From Desulfoplanes formicivorans (GTDB taxonomy: Bacteria; Desulfobacterota; Desulfovibrionia; Desulfovibrionales; Desulfomicrobiaceae), in contig NZ_BDFE01000017.1 in the NCBI RefSeq assembly GCF_001748225.1, positions 413,025 through 477,024 on the forward strand: DNA of 64,000 nt, read 5' to 3'. How positions within the stretch are numbered: position 1 is the first letter of the stretch; every line of letters begins with the position of its first letter. Below the pieces are notes generated by a model that worked only from the letters and a program-made list of their open reading frames with translations, had not been told where the DNA came from and did not search any database. Made by a program: the position numbers and the translations under genes. This document shows positions 8,572 to 16,669 of this stretch, in pieces.

Positions 8572-9924
8572 TTACTTCTCCCTTCCAAGTCTACCGTCTT
8601 CACCCAGTTCCCGCACCAGCAGCACACCGGCAATGGCTGCCGAGGCCAGATCCGAAGCAGGTCCGGCCAGCCATACCCCCTGCAATCCCCAGAACATGGG
8701 CAGGATCACCAACAGGGGCAGAAGAAACATTACCTGCCTGGTCATGGAAAGAAACATGGCCACCCGGGGATTGTCGATGGCCTGGAAATAGTTGGCCGTT
8801 ACAAAATGGAACGCGATCAAGGGAACCATGGCCATATTGATGCGGATGGCCTGGGTGCCCATGGCCACAAAAGAGGTGTCTGCGGCATTGAAAAGCTGAA
8901 AAATCCGTCCGGCACCAAGCTGGATCATCAGAAACATGCACAGGGCAAAGCCGGTTCCAAAGGCAAGGGTCAAAATCAGGGCCTTTCTGACCCGATCCGG
9001 TCGGCCAGCCCCGTGATTATACCCGAAAATGGGCTGGGCTCCCTGGCACAGCCCATTTAAGGGCATCATCAAAAGCATGGACGCGCTGAAAATGACCCCC
9101 ATGACCGAAACACCCACATCCCCGCCGTACCGGACCAGGGCATGGTTGGTTATGGCTACAATCAGGCAGCCCGCCAGATTCATGACCAGCGGAGGCGATC
9201 CGATTTTCATGATCGCCTTGACAATGGGCCACCGGGGAAAAAAATGGCGCCATCGAAGATCAAGCAGGGCCGTCCCGCTGGCATAATACTGCAACACCCA
9301 CAAGGCGGACACGGTCTGGCTCAGGACGGTTGCCAGGGCAGCCCCCCGGATGCCCATGTCCAGAACAAAGATGAACAGGGGATCAAGAATGACATTGAGA
9401 AGCGCCCCGATGAGCATGGTCGCCATGGCCTTGGTGGGATTGCCCTCCCCCCGGATGAAATTGTTCATGCCAAAGGAAATCTCATGCATGAGGCTCCCCA
9501 GAAGGATAATGAAGAGATATTCCCTGGCCAGAGGGAGGATGGCCTTGCTGGCCCCGAAAAACACAAGCAATGGATCAAGAAAGATGAGGCCAAAAAAGGT
9601 GAATCCCACTCCCAGAAGCATATACAGGCCAAAGGCATTGCCCAGAATCATCTCGGCCTCGGCCTGTTTGTTTTCCCCCAGCCTGATGGATACCAGGGCA
9701 TTGCCGCCTCGTCCGATGAGCATGCCAAAGGCCATCATGATCATCATGATGGGAAAACAGATGGACACGGCAGCAATGCCCTGGGAGCCCACTCCATTGC
9801 CGATGAATATGCGGTCAACCACATTGTACATGGAGGTGACAACCGCAGCGATGATGGAGGGCACGGAAAAGGATATGAGCAGTTTGCCGATATGTTCCGT
9901 GCCCATGCGTTGTGAATCTTTCAT
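8572..9924 (-). CDS. MATE-family multidrug/cation efflux transporter
   Basis: A 450-aa inner-membrane protein with 12 predicted hydrophobic segments in two homologous halves, the NorM/DinF-type antiporter layout. Typical stretches are YNVVDRIFIGNGVG near residue 33 and the second-half GYNHGAGRPDRVRKA. The start at 9924 follows GGAAG; a longer in-frame start would add a non-family extension. The gene is monocistronic and its substrate cannot be told from sequence. Confidence 0.93.
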   Translation of the reverse strand: MKDSQRMGTEHIGKLLISFSVPSIIAAVVTSMYNVVDRIFIGNGVGSQGIAAVSICFPIMMIMMAFGMLIGRGGNALVSIRLGENKQAEAEMILGNAFGLYMLLGVGFTFFGLIFLDPLLVFFGASKAILPLAREYLFIILLGSLMHEISFGMNNFIRGEGNPTKAMATMLIGALLNVILDPLFIFVLDMGIRGAALATVLSQTVSALWVLQYYASGTALLDLRWRHFFPRWPIVKAIMKIGSPPLVMNLAGCLIVAITNHALVRYGGDVGVSVMGVIFSASMLLMMPLNGLCQGAQPIFGYNHGAGRPDRVRKALILTLAFGTGFALCMFLMIQLGAGRIFQLFNAADTSFVAMGTQAIRINMAMVPLIAFHFVTANYFQAIDNPRVAMFLSMTRQVMFLLPLLVILPMFWGLQGVWLAGPASDLASAAIAGVLLVRELGEDGRLGREK

Positions 9925-10048
9925 GATCTTCCTTGAAAAACAGGGAATTGTGCACCATGCAGGAGCATGTGTCAAAAAAGTTTAAGGTGGCCCCCAACCG
10001 CTTCGAATTCTTGAGATGATATTACCGTTGCCCTGCGCCAAAAGAATT

Positions 10049-10091
10049 ATAACCAGAAAAATCACAGTTATACTGTAACTTTTCTGGTTAT
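10049..10091 (-). terminator. Terminator hairpin downstream of the response regulator
   Basis: Arms 10049-10060 and 10080-10091 (ATAACCAGAAAA / TTTTCTGGTTAT) are perfectly complementary. It lies just past the end of the minus-strand operon. Confidence 0.65.
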
Positions 10092-10128
10092 TCAAAACAT
10101 ATGGTCCTGGGATAATGACCAAATAATT

Positions 10129-11511
10129 TCAAGCTGTTGACGGAGTTTCCCGACTATTAAAATCGTACAATTCCAGCTTGTCGTACAAAGTACGGCGGCT
10201 TATGCCAAGTACCCGGGCGGCTTTGGACCGGTTACCTGCAGCCTCTTTCAGGGCCTTACGGATGGCTGCTCTTTCGGCCTGTTCCACTGCTTCTTTAAGG
10301 GATGAGGAGGTATCGATTTCCGAGGCCACGGGTGGTGTGGAAGGTCTGACATAATGATATAACGAATCAACCGCGATGACCGTATCATCGGTCAGGAGCA
10401 CTGCCCGCTCAATAATATTTTCCAGTTCCCGGATATTTCCCTTCCAGGAAGAATTCATAAGCACCTGCATGGCTGCTGGATCCAATTCCGTAACTTTCTT
10501 ATTATACATTTTGTTACATTTACGAATGAAATGGTCCACAAAAAAACCCAGGTCTTCCTTGCGTTCTCGCAACGCTGGCAGATGCAATGGGATGACGGCC
10601 AGACGATAATAAAGGTCTTTGCGAAAGCCGTTTTTTTCCACTTCTTCACTTAAATTACGACTGGTCGCGGAGATAAATCGAACATCGATATGTATGGGAA
10701 TGTTGCCCCCTACGGGTTTGATTTCTTTTTCCTGAATGGCTCGCAGGAGTTTGACCTGGGTTGAGGGGGTGAGTTCGCCGATTTCATCCAGAAATATAGT
10801 TCCGCCCTGAGCTTCTTCCAAAAGCCCTCGCTTGGCCCGAACCGCTCCGGTAAAAGCCCCTTTGACATGACCAAAGAGCTCGCTTTCCAAAAGGTGTTCG
10901 GACAATGCTCCACAGTCGATGGTAAAAAAAGGCTTGTCCTTGCGGGCACTGATCTTGTGAATATGCTTGGCAAACATGGATTTCCCGGTCCCGGTTTCCC
11001 CTTGGATGAGAATAGATGCCTCTGAGTCTGCAACCTTTTTAATGGTGGAAAGCATTTGCTTGATAACGGGGTTGTTTCCCACGACCATACCGGCAGTGGC
11101 ATTTTGCTTCTCGCGAGAATCGTAATCTTCCAGCCGGCGATGCAATTTACCATACTCAATGGCCCGCCCGGCCAAAAGTGCCAGTTCCTGGGTTTTGAAA
11201 GGTTTGGTAATGTAGGTGAAGGCCCCCATGCGCATGGCTTCCACTGCGCTTTCAATGCTGCCTGCACCGGTCATGATGATGAAGGGCTGGTGGTGGTCTA
11301 TACTGCGGATGCGCTGGAGCAATTCCAGACCGTCCACCGGCTGCATGGCCTGATCGCTTATGACCAGATCAAACATGGTTTCAACAAGGGCATTCCAGCC
11401 TTCTTCTCCGTTTTCGGCAGTGTAAACTTTATAGCCCTGTCGTGTCAGAGATTTTTTCAGAACGGTCAGCAACTCTTTTTCATCGTCCACCAGAAGAATC
11501 TTATCGGGCAT
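10129..11511 (-). CDS. sigma-54-dependent response regulator (NtrC/AtoC type)
   Basis: A 460-aa three-domain activator. The receiver has acidic pocket DD9-10, phospho-acceptor Asp53 in VISDQAM and Lys in ITKPF. The AAA+ domain has Walker A GETGTGKS, the sigma-54 contact loop GAFTGA intact, and Walker B GGTIFLDEIG. The Fis-type C-terminal HTH is RSKAARVLGISRRTLYDKL. It lies 17 bases after the sensor kinase, and both close a long operon. Since sigma-54-like promoters and paired dyads flank the operon head, it probably activates both the operon and the divergent ASST genes. Confidence 0.96.
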   Translation of the reverse strand: MPDKILLVDDEKELLTVLKKSLTRQGYKVYTAENGEEGWNALVETMFDLVISDQAMQPVDGLELLQRIRSIDHHQPFIIMTGAGSIESAVEAMRMGAFTYITKPFKTQELALLAGRAIEYGKLHRRLEDYDSREKQNATAGMVVGNNPVIKQMLSTIKKVADSEASILIQGETGTGKSMFAKHIHKISARKDKPFFTIDCGALSEHLLESELFGHVKGAFTGAVRAKRGLLEEAQGGTIFLDEIGELTPSTQVKLLRAIQEKEIKPVGGNIPIHIDVRFISATSRNLSEEVEKNGFRKDLYYRLAVIPLHLPALRERKEDLGFFVDHFIRKCNKMYNKKVTELDPAAMQVLMNSSWKGNIRELENIIERAVLLTDDTVIAVDSLYHYVRPSTPPVASEIDTSSSLKEAVEQAERAAIRKALKEAAGNRSKAARVLGISRRTLYDKLELYDFNSRETPSTA

Positions 11512-11528
11512 GGTTATTTTCCATTAGT

Positions 11529-13460
11529 TTAAACAGCTGGAAATTCCAGGATTATCGAAGTTCCTCTGTCGGGTTCAGATTCCGCATAAATCAGGCCGTT
11601 ATTCCGTTCCACCATCCGTCTGGTGATAAAAAGGCCCAATCCGAAACCGCCCTTGCGAGAAGTAAAAAACGGTTCAAAAATCTGGCGAAGATTTTCTCTG
11701 GCAATGCCTTTGCCCTGGTCCCGGACCACAATCTGGATAGTACTGTTTTCTCCGCTCCCGGTCTTGTCGGCACTCAGGGTTATTTCTTTGCCGGGGTCCA
11801 TGTTTTCAATGGCATTAAAGAGCAGATTCATGAAGACTTGCTGCAGGGAACGGATATCACCGTAAATAAAGAGTGGGTCATCACTCACATTGATGCGGAT
11901 GGTATCCTTTTTGGCTTTGGGGCCGACCAGCATGACGCTTTCCTCAAGCAAATCAAGGACATTGATTCTTTCTTTGCATTGCGCTTTGGGGGCCGCCTGA
12001 GCCAGAACTCCGCCGGTTATTTCCCCGGCTCGTTCAGCATTACGCAGAATGGCTGAAAGACCTTCCCGAAGATCTTCGGAAAGGTCGTCGGCATAAAGCA
12101 GTTCTTCGGCGTTCGCCTGAATAATACTCAGTGGATTATTTATTTCGTGGGCTACCGAGGCGGCCATCTTGCCGATAATTGCCAGCCGTTCAGACTGGAT
12201 GAGATCTTCTTCCATTTTGTTGCGTTCGCTCACATCGCGGGCAAAAAGACACCCCAGAGCTTCTGTCTGTTCTTCTTGAATGAGCTGCCCTGCAATCTCT
12301 GCCAACACCTTGTTTCCTGAAAGGCTTTGCAGAGTAAACTCGTGTTTGCCATAGCCTTCGCTGAAAACATGACACAGAAATGATGCCATTGCCGGCACCT
12401 CCCCTTGCACCAAGATCTGGTCCAACCGCAGATTATCATGACCTGCTGCAAGGGCTAACATGACACAGGCCTGTTTGTTGGCATGCAGAATACGACCTTC
12501 TTTATTGACCAGAAAAATCATGTCCGGTGAAGATTCAATCAGTACCCGATAACGTTGTTCCGTGCGCTGTAAATCTTTCGTTACCTTGGCCACTTTGCGG
12601 CGAAGAAGAAAACTCCAGGCCATGGCGAGCATAAGAAACGTTGCCAGCCCGACCAAGACGAAAAGCAGATGCCGGATATACCGTCCCAACCGGAAGGTTT
12701 CTGTAATGGAACGACCAAACCATTTTTCACGGAGTTGTTCCAGTGATCCGTTTTTCTTCAGATCCTCCACTGCCTTTTCAAGTTTTTGGGTAAGATCAGG
12801 AGTGTTTGGTGGAACCATAATTCCTAAAGGTATCTCTTTGAGAGGCATACCTTTTTTCAAAACATTTTTGAATTCCTGGTCCGCAATAATATAATCTGCT
12901 TCCTTCTCCGAAGGCGCAATAAACACGTCCACAACACCTCTATTGAGCATATTCAAGGCTTCCAGACACGAAGGAACGTTGATGGACTTGCGAAGACTAC
13001 GCATAGAGGATTCATAATCGACCCCCTGCATGATAATGACCCGTTTGTTGTGCAGATCTTTCAGGCAGGTGACCGAGGTACACCCTTTATGGACATAGAG
13101 ATGTTGTTTCAAACTGTAATTTACCGGGATAAATGTGTATCCCAGTTCATCAGCCAGCTTTTGCGTACCGTGGGAAATAAAATGTATCTTGCCGTTTTTA
13201 AGCAGTTCTTTGCGTTTGTTCAGGTCAGGAATTTGGACAAATTTGATATCAGCCTGGATAATTTTTCCGATCATCAGCCATTCGTCAATGGTATATCCGC
13301 GGATGATTTGTTGGCCATCTTGTATGGACAGAAAAGAAAAGGGAGGGGAAATGGCCCGGACCCCGATGGTATAGGTTGGTCGGGACGAGGCATGTACCGG
13401 CGGCAAACCCGGCAGGAGAAGAATCAGAAGCAAAAAAACAGGAATGCGTGTGCAAAACAT
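11529..13460 (-). CDS. periplasmic-sensing histidine kinase (SBP_bac_3 - PAS - HisKA - HATPase)
   Basis: About 643 aa from the ATG preceded by AAGG; an ATG at 13499 adds 13 residues without a clear ribosome site. Order of parts: signal peptide, a family-3 solute-binding domain (about 28-260) starting TYTIGVRAISPPF, a transmembrane helix (about 270-290), a PAS domain, HisKA with phospho-acceptor His about 438 in SVAHEINNPLS, and HATPase with N box NLLFNAIENM and G box GFGLGLF. The bound ligand is unknown. It shares an operon with the adjacent sigma-54 activator and presumably reports a periplasmic small molecule used by this locus. Confidence 0.93.
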   Translation of the reverse strand: MFCTRIPVFLLLILLLPGLPPVHASSRPTYTIGVRAISPPFSFLSIQDGQQIIRGYTIDEWLMIGKIIQADIKFVQIPDLNKRKELLKNGKIHFISHGTQKLADELGYTFIPVNYSLKQHLYVHKGCTSVTCLKDLHNKRVIIMQGVDYESSMRSLRKSINVPSCLEALNMLNRGVVDVFIAPSEKEADYIIADQEFKNVLKKGMPLKEIPLGIMVPPNTPDLTQKLEKAVEDLKKNGSLEQLREKWFGRSITETFRLGRYIRHLLFVLVGLATFLMLAMAWSFLLRRKVAKVTKDLQRTEQRYRVLIESSPDMIFLVNKEGRILHANKQACVMLALAAGHDNLRLDQILVQGEVPAMASFLCHVFSEGYGKHEFTLQSLSGNKVLAEIAGQLIQEEQTEALGCLFARDVSERNKMEEDLIQSERLAIIGKMAASVAHEINNPLSIIQANAEELLYADDLSEDLREGLSAILRNAERAGEITGGVLAQAAPKAQCKERINVLDLLEESVMLVGPKAKKDTIRINVSDDPLFIYGDIRSLQQVFMNLLFNAIENMDPGKEITLSADKTGSGENSTIQIVVRDQGKGIARENLRQIFEPFFTSRKGGFGLGLFITRRMVERNNGLIYAESEPDRGTSIILEFPAV

Positions 13461-13595
13461 GGGTGCCTTGTACGGTTTATGCTTCTCTTTCGCCACCATA
13501 AAAAGTGCTGTTTTTTCAAAAATTCCCGATTTCCTCTCCTGCAGAAAGGTGCATGAAAAAGAAACCGGGAATAAAGGGATGGAGGGGGTCTTTGC

Positions 13596-14288
13596 TTACT
13601 TGGCTGTTCCGGAAAGAACAACCTTGTACCCCTTGCCGATGTCATTGCGCGCATCCGAATATACGAGAAGGATGTCAAGGAATCTTCCGGATCGGACCGG
13701 GCGTACGCCAAAGGTTACAGGGAGGCTCCTTCCGGCCGGAATAACCAGTTCGCCCGTGAAGTAGGTGCTCTTGAACTTCATGGAGGTAATGGAAGTGACG
13801 GTCAGAGGGGCGTCGCCGGTATTTTTGATCATGATCTGCACCTGATTTTGCCTGTCAGGCGTGAGTTCGCCCACGTCGACCTTCCGGGGGCTGACCTCGA
13901 TTACACCCATGGGAATGGCTTCTACAAAGCCCGTGATATGAATAATATGGGCATCTTCCTTGCTGTCTCCGGTAAAAACCGTCACTGTTTTATCAAATTT
14001 TCCCGCATACTTGAACGTTCTATAGGTGATAACTAATGTGGTTTTCTCATCGGGTTGCAAACGACGCTTTCCAAGCGTCGTTGTCGTGCAGCTTCAGGAA
14101 GTAGTAACGTTGGTGATGGTCACCGGTTCGCTGCCGATGTTGGACAGAATCACTTTTTTTTGGGCGGTCGGACCTTCGCGCAGTGTTCCGAAATCTATGG
14201 TTTTCGTACTGAACCCCAGGCCGCCGGCAAAGGCAGGAAGGGTCAGGCTGCAAAAGAGCATGGCCAATGCGAATATCTTTTTAACCAT
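13596..14288 (-). CDS. DUF1573-domain protein, probable selenoprotein (in-frame UGA = Sec65)
   Basis: A 230-codon secreted protein with a signal peptide, a DUF1573/immunoglobulin-like domain and a second similar domain. The same frame is interrupted once by TGA (14096-14094), giving TTS-U-SC-TTT. The family normally has TSCGCT here, so UGA replaces the first Cys of the redox-like pair. Sequence on both sides is family-like and in one frame, so it is not a frameshift. A 10-bp hairpin with GGA loop starts 11 nt after UGA, the bacterial SECIS format. Conventional gene calling would split it into 14288-14094 and a TTG-started 14060-13596. The alternative is a nonsense mutation. It lies 11 bases after the cytochrome gene. 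Partner and function are unknown. Confidence 0.85.
14060..14082 (-). promoter_or_regulatory. Candidate bacterial SECIS hairpin within the DUF1573 gene
   Basis: On the minus strand AACGACGCTT pairs perfectly with AAGCGTCGTT around a GGA loop. Eleven bases separate the UGA from the stem, and the loop G is the 22nd base after UGA, within the known range for SelB-dependent bSECIS elements. Confidence 0.8.
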
Positions 14289-14299
14289 ATGTTTTTTCC

Positions 14300-14770
14300 T
14301 TATTTTTCAATACAACGTTCACCATGCACGAATTTTGACTTGATAGCATAGTTGAAGTTTTTGTCTTGCCCCGGGGTGTGACAGGTTCGACACGAAGCTT
14401 CATCAGGATGTCTGATGATATCTCCCGGATCTTCACTTTCAACATGTCTGGCTCCGGGGCCGTGACAGCTTTCACACTGCACATTAATAAGTTCCGGTGT
14501 CAGATCCATATCGATGAAACCGCCCTCTGCCTCCATGGCCACCACATGACATTTTACGCAACCGGGCGTGGTTTGTTTTTCTTCTCCCTGTTCTGCCAGA
14601 TCGGCAAAAGCACGGGCATGGGGGGTCGTCATCCAGCCATGAACCTTGGCTTCATGGCAGTCCGCACACGCCTTAACTCCGACATATTCCCCAAAAAACT
14701 CTGCCTGGGCAAAGGAAACAATGCATACGTTGACGACCACGGCACACAAAAGAACGTATAGGCGATTCAT
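14300..14770 (-). CDS. periplasmic multiheme cytochrome c (four CXXCH)
   Basis: A 156-aa protein with an N-terminal signal peptide and four heme-binding motifs, CADCH, CVKCH, CESCH and CRTCH. The opening YVGVKACADCHEAKVHGW resembles cytochrome c-554/cytochrome c family proteins. It is predicted to be a soluble periplasmic electron carrier. Its position between the helix-hairpin-helix protein and the DUF1573 selenoprotein suggests that the locus carries out a redox reaction outside the cytoplasm. The electron partner is unknown. Confidence 0.92.
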   Translation of the reverse strand: MNRLYVLLCAVVVNVCIVSFAQAEFFGEYVGVKACADCHEAKVHGWMTTPHARAFADLAEQGEEKQTTPGCVKCHVVAMEAEGGFIDMDLTPELINVQCESCHGPGARHVESEDPGDIIRHPDEASCRTCHTPGQDKNFNYAIKSKFVHGERCIEK

Positions 14771-14790
14771 GATTTTTTCCTTTTCCCGGA

Positions 14791-15087
14791 CTAACAGTTA
14801 CAGCTGGAAGCGGCTTCCAGATACAGATGCTTTTTGAGCTTTCGCAGCTTGCTGTTGTCGATGCCATCCACGTCCAGCAGTTCATCCATGTCCACGAATT
14901 CCCCATTTTCAGAACGGGCATCAATAATTTTTTGGGCCAGTTCCTGACCAACCCCCGGGACCTCGGCAAGCTGCTCCACCGTGATTGTGTTGAGGTTTTG
15001 CTTGCCGTCGTGATCCCCGGCAAAGCCTGGGACAGCTGCCAAGAGCAGAACTGCGAACAGTGGCAGGATTACCATGATTTGTTTCAT
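14791..15087 (-). CDS. secreted helix-hairpin-helix (ComEA-like) protein
   Basis: A 98-aa protein with a signal peptide ending near PGFAG and one ComEA-like HhH motif pair, NLNTITVEQLAEVPGVG followed by MDELLDVDGIDNSKL. The C-terminus is AASSCNC, two cysteines at the very end. ComEA proteins bind DNA during uptake, but this copy sits among redox and ASST-like genes and a paralog is present in the divergent operon, so a scaffold or redox role is as likely. Confidence 0.85.
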   Translation of the reverse strand: MKQIMVILPLFAVLLLAAVPGFAGDHDGKQNLNTITVEQLAEVPGVGQELAQKIIDARSENGEFVDMDELLDVDGIDNSKLRKLKKHLYLEAASSCNC

Positions 15088-15120
15088 TCTACATTCTCCT
15101 TCCGGTGTTTTTATTTTGGG

Positions 15121-15324
15121 TTACCAGCCAAGATATTGATGACTGTATAAAAAGGACCAGGCCACCACGGAGAGGACTCCGCTGGCAATCCCGGAACATA
15201 CTTTGGTAAAAAAAGATGCGCTGGTGCGGTCAGCCTTGAAAACTCCCATATACAGAGCTGCCAGGGTCATAAGCATCAGAAAAATCGCAAACAACGGTTT
15301 CAGGTAATAATAGATTCCGTGCAT
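15121..15324 (-). CDS. small two-helix membrane protein of unknown function
   Basis: A 67-aa protein with two hydrophobic segments (about residues 8-27 and 43-62) joined by a short basic loop. It is preceded by AGGAG. I do not recognise a family. Tight packing in the operon (9 bases after the previous gene) supports that it is real. Confidence 0.65.
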   Translation of the reverse strand: MHGIYYYLKPLFAIFLMLMTLAALYMGVFKADRTSASFFTKVCSGIASGVLSVVAWSFLYSHQYLGW

Positions 15325-15333
15325 GGTTTTCTC

Positions 15334-15486
15334 CTAGAGCAGGCCAACATACTGGCAGAAGGTTATAAAGGCAGTGATGGCCAGGGCCAGGACAATACCG
15401 ATCATATCCCGGTCACATTCTTCCCGGCCGGTATTGGCCATATAATCGAAACCGTCCTGATCCGTGGTATGTTCGTTGATCGTCAT
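15334..15486 (-). CDS. very small single-pass membrane protein
   Basis: A 50-aa protein beginning MTINEHTTDQDG, with an acidic N-terminal half and one C-terminal hydrophobic helix (GIVLALAITAFITFCQYV). A strong ribosome site, AAGGAGG, sits at proper spacing, which decides this start over a longer in-frame frame. No family recognised. It may be an accessory subunit of the membrane protein encoded just upstream. Confidence 0.7.
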   Translation of the reverse strand: MTINEHTTDQDGFDYMANTGREECDRDMIGIVLALAITAFITFCQYVGLL

Positions 15487-15496
15487 AAAAACCTCC

Positions 15497-16657
15497 TTAG
15501 GCCGGAAGCAATCCGGTTTGAACACAAATGAGAATGACAGCGAGCAGCAGGGCCATGCGCACAAACCCAGCAATGCAGGTCACGGCAAAACATCGAAGAC
15601 CATTTTGAGCGATGTCCCGTAACGGCAGGCTCAACCCCAGGGCTGCGGCGGCCATGGAAAAATCCCATTGCACCATATTGAAAATGGCGTGGGCAGCCGG
15701 CTGCCTGAACACGTGCAGGCACGCCAGGACCCAACAAAAAATGAATACCATAAGCCAGACGGGAAAGGTTTTCATATCCCCGGTGGAATAGATGATATTA
15801 TTTCCCTTGTTTCTGAGCTTGCGGATGAACATGACCACAAAGACATAGATGAAACCTGCAGGCATGATCACATGACGACCCACGTCAAACCATGTGGCAT
15901 ATCGTCCCGCCTCATAGCTCATGCTGAAGGCTGCAAAAAGCCCCTGTGCACCATTGCCCACCGTGGTAACTGCGGCCAGACCGAAATATTTGTCCGGAAT
16001 GCCAACGAGTGGACCGACCAGTGGGAGAACCAGCATGGCAATAATTCCAAAGAGGATCACACAGGCCGAAGCCCCAATGACCTGCCCGCCTTTGGCCTTG
16101 ATCAACGGCATGAGAATGACCCCTGCATGAGGGTCTCCTGTTGCAAGACCGCCTGCAACAATGGATGTTTGCCGGTCATCGAGTTTCAGCAGTTTGCCGG
16201 TGTACAACGTAATCGTGGCCGTGACGAACAGGGCGGCTACACAGATCAGAATGGGGATGAAACCCAGTTTGGCCGCATGTCCGAACATGAAATGCGGGGC
16301 CAGCATGATAATGCCCAGGGGCATCATCAGGTGGATATAGGAAAGGCCTCGTTTCCAGGCGTCGGGAACTCCAAAGACGTTGCCGATAACCAACCCCATC
16401 AAAAAGGGGTTCCAGACAAAGTTGGAGTTCATAATCTGAAAGAAGGACTGGTGGTGCAGGGGCCCGATGACCCCGTCCAGCCAGGCAAAAAGATTTTGCA
16501 GGGTGAAAGGGTTGGGAACCCCGACCAGGTTATTGCTGAAAATGGCTATAAAGAACATGGCCAGCAGTCCGGGCAGCACAGTTTTCAGACTGTACAGGGC
16601 ACTGAAAAAAGAACTTCTGTTTATTTCGTACGTGGCGGTTGATAGTGTATTCATCAT
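15497..16657 (-). CDS. multi-spanning membrane protein, divergent YeiH/UPF0324-like (putative sulfate exporter family)
   Basis: A 386-aa inner-membrane protein with about ten hydrophobic segments. The central part, with LLKLDDRQTSIVAGG and later VTTVGNGAQGLFAA, follows the pattern of UPF0324 (YeiH/PSE) proteins, but the usual GxSICGxSAI segment reads AGGLATGDPHAGV here. The family has been proposed to export sulfate or sulfur compounds; function in this case is inferred. It lies 12 bases after the large secreted protein. Its presence beside ASST-like sulfotransferases hints at handling of sulfate or a sulfo-compound. It could also be an unrelated transporter family. Confidence 0.6.
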   Translation of the reverse strand: MMNTLSTATYEINRSSFFSALYSLKTVLPGLLAMFFIAIFSNNLVGVPNPFTLQNLFAWLDGVIGPLHHQSFFQIMNSNFVWNPFLMGLVIGNVFGVPDAWKRGLSYIHLMMPLGIIMLAPHFMFGHAAKLGFIPILICVAALFVTATITLYTGKLLKLDDRQTSIVAGGLATGDPHAGVILMPLIKAKGGQVIGASACVILFGIIAMLVLPLVGPLVGIPDKYFGLAAVTTVGNGAQGLFAAFSMSYEAGRYATWFDVGRHVIMPAGFIYVFVVMFIRKLRNKGNNIIYSTGDMKTFPVWLMVFIFCWVLACLHVFRQPAAHAIFNMVQWDFSMAAAALGLSLPLRDIAQNGLRCFAVTCIAGFVRMALLLAVILICVQTGLLPA

Positions 16658-16669
16658 TTGAGTCCTTTG

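Noticed and set aside
13596..14288. Reading the DUF1573 region as two separate genes or as a frameshifted pseudogene
   Set aside because: Both parts are in the same frame, separated by a single TGA, and the second part has no ribosome site or ATG. The hairpin geometry after the TGA favours recoding.
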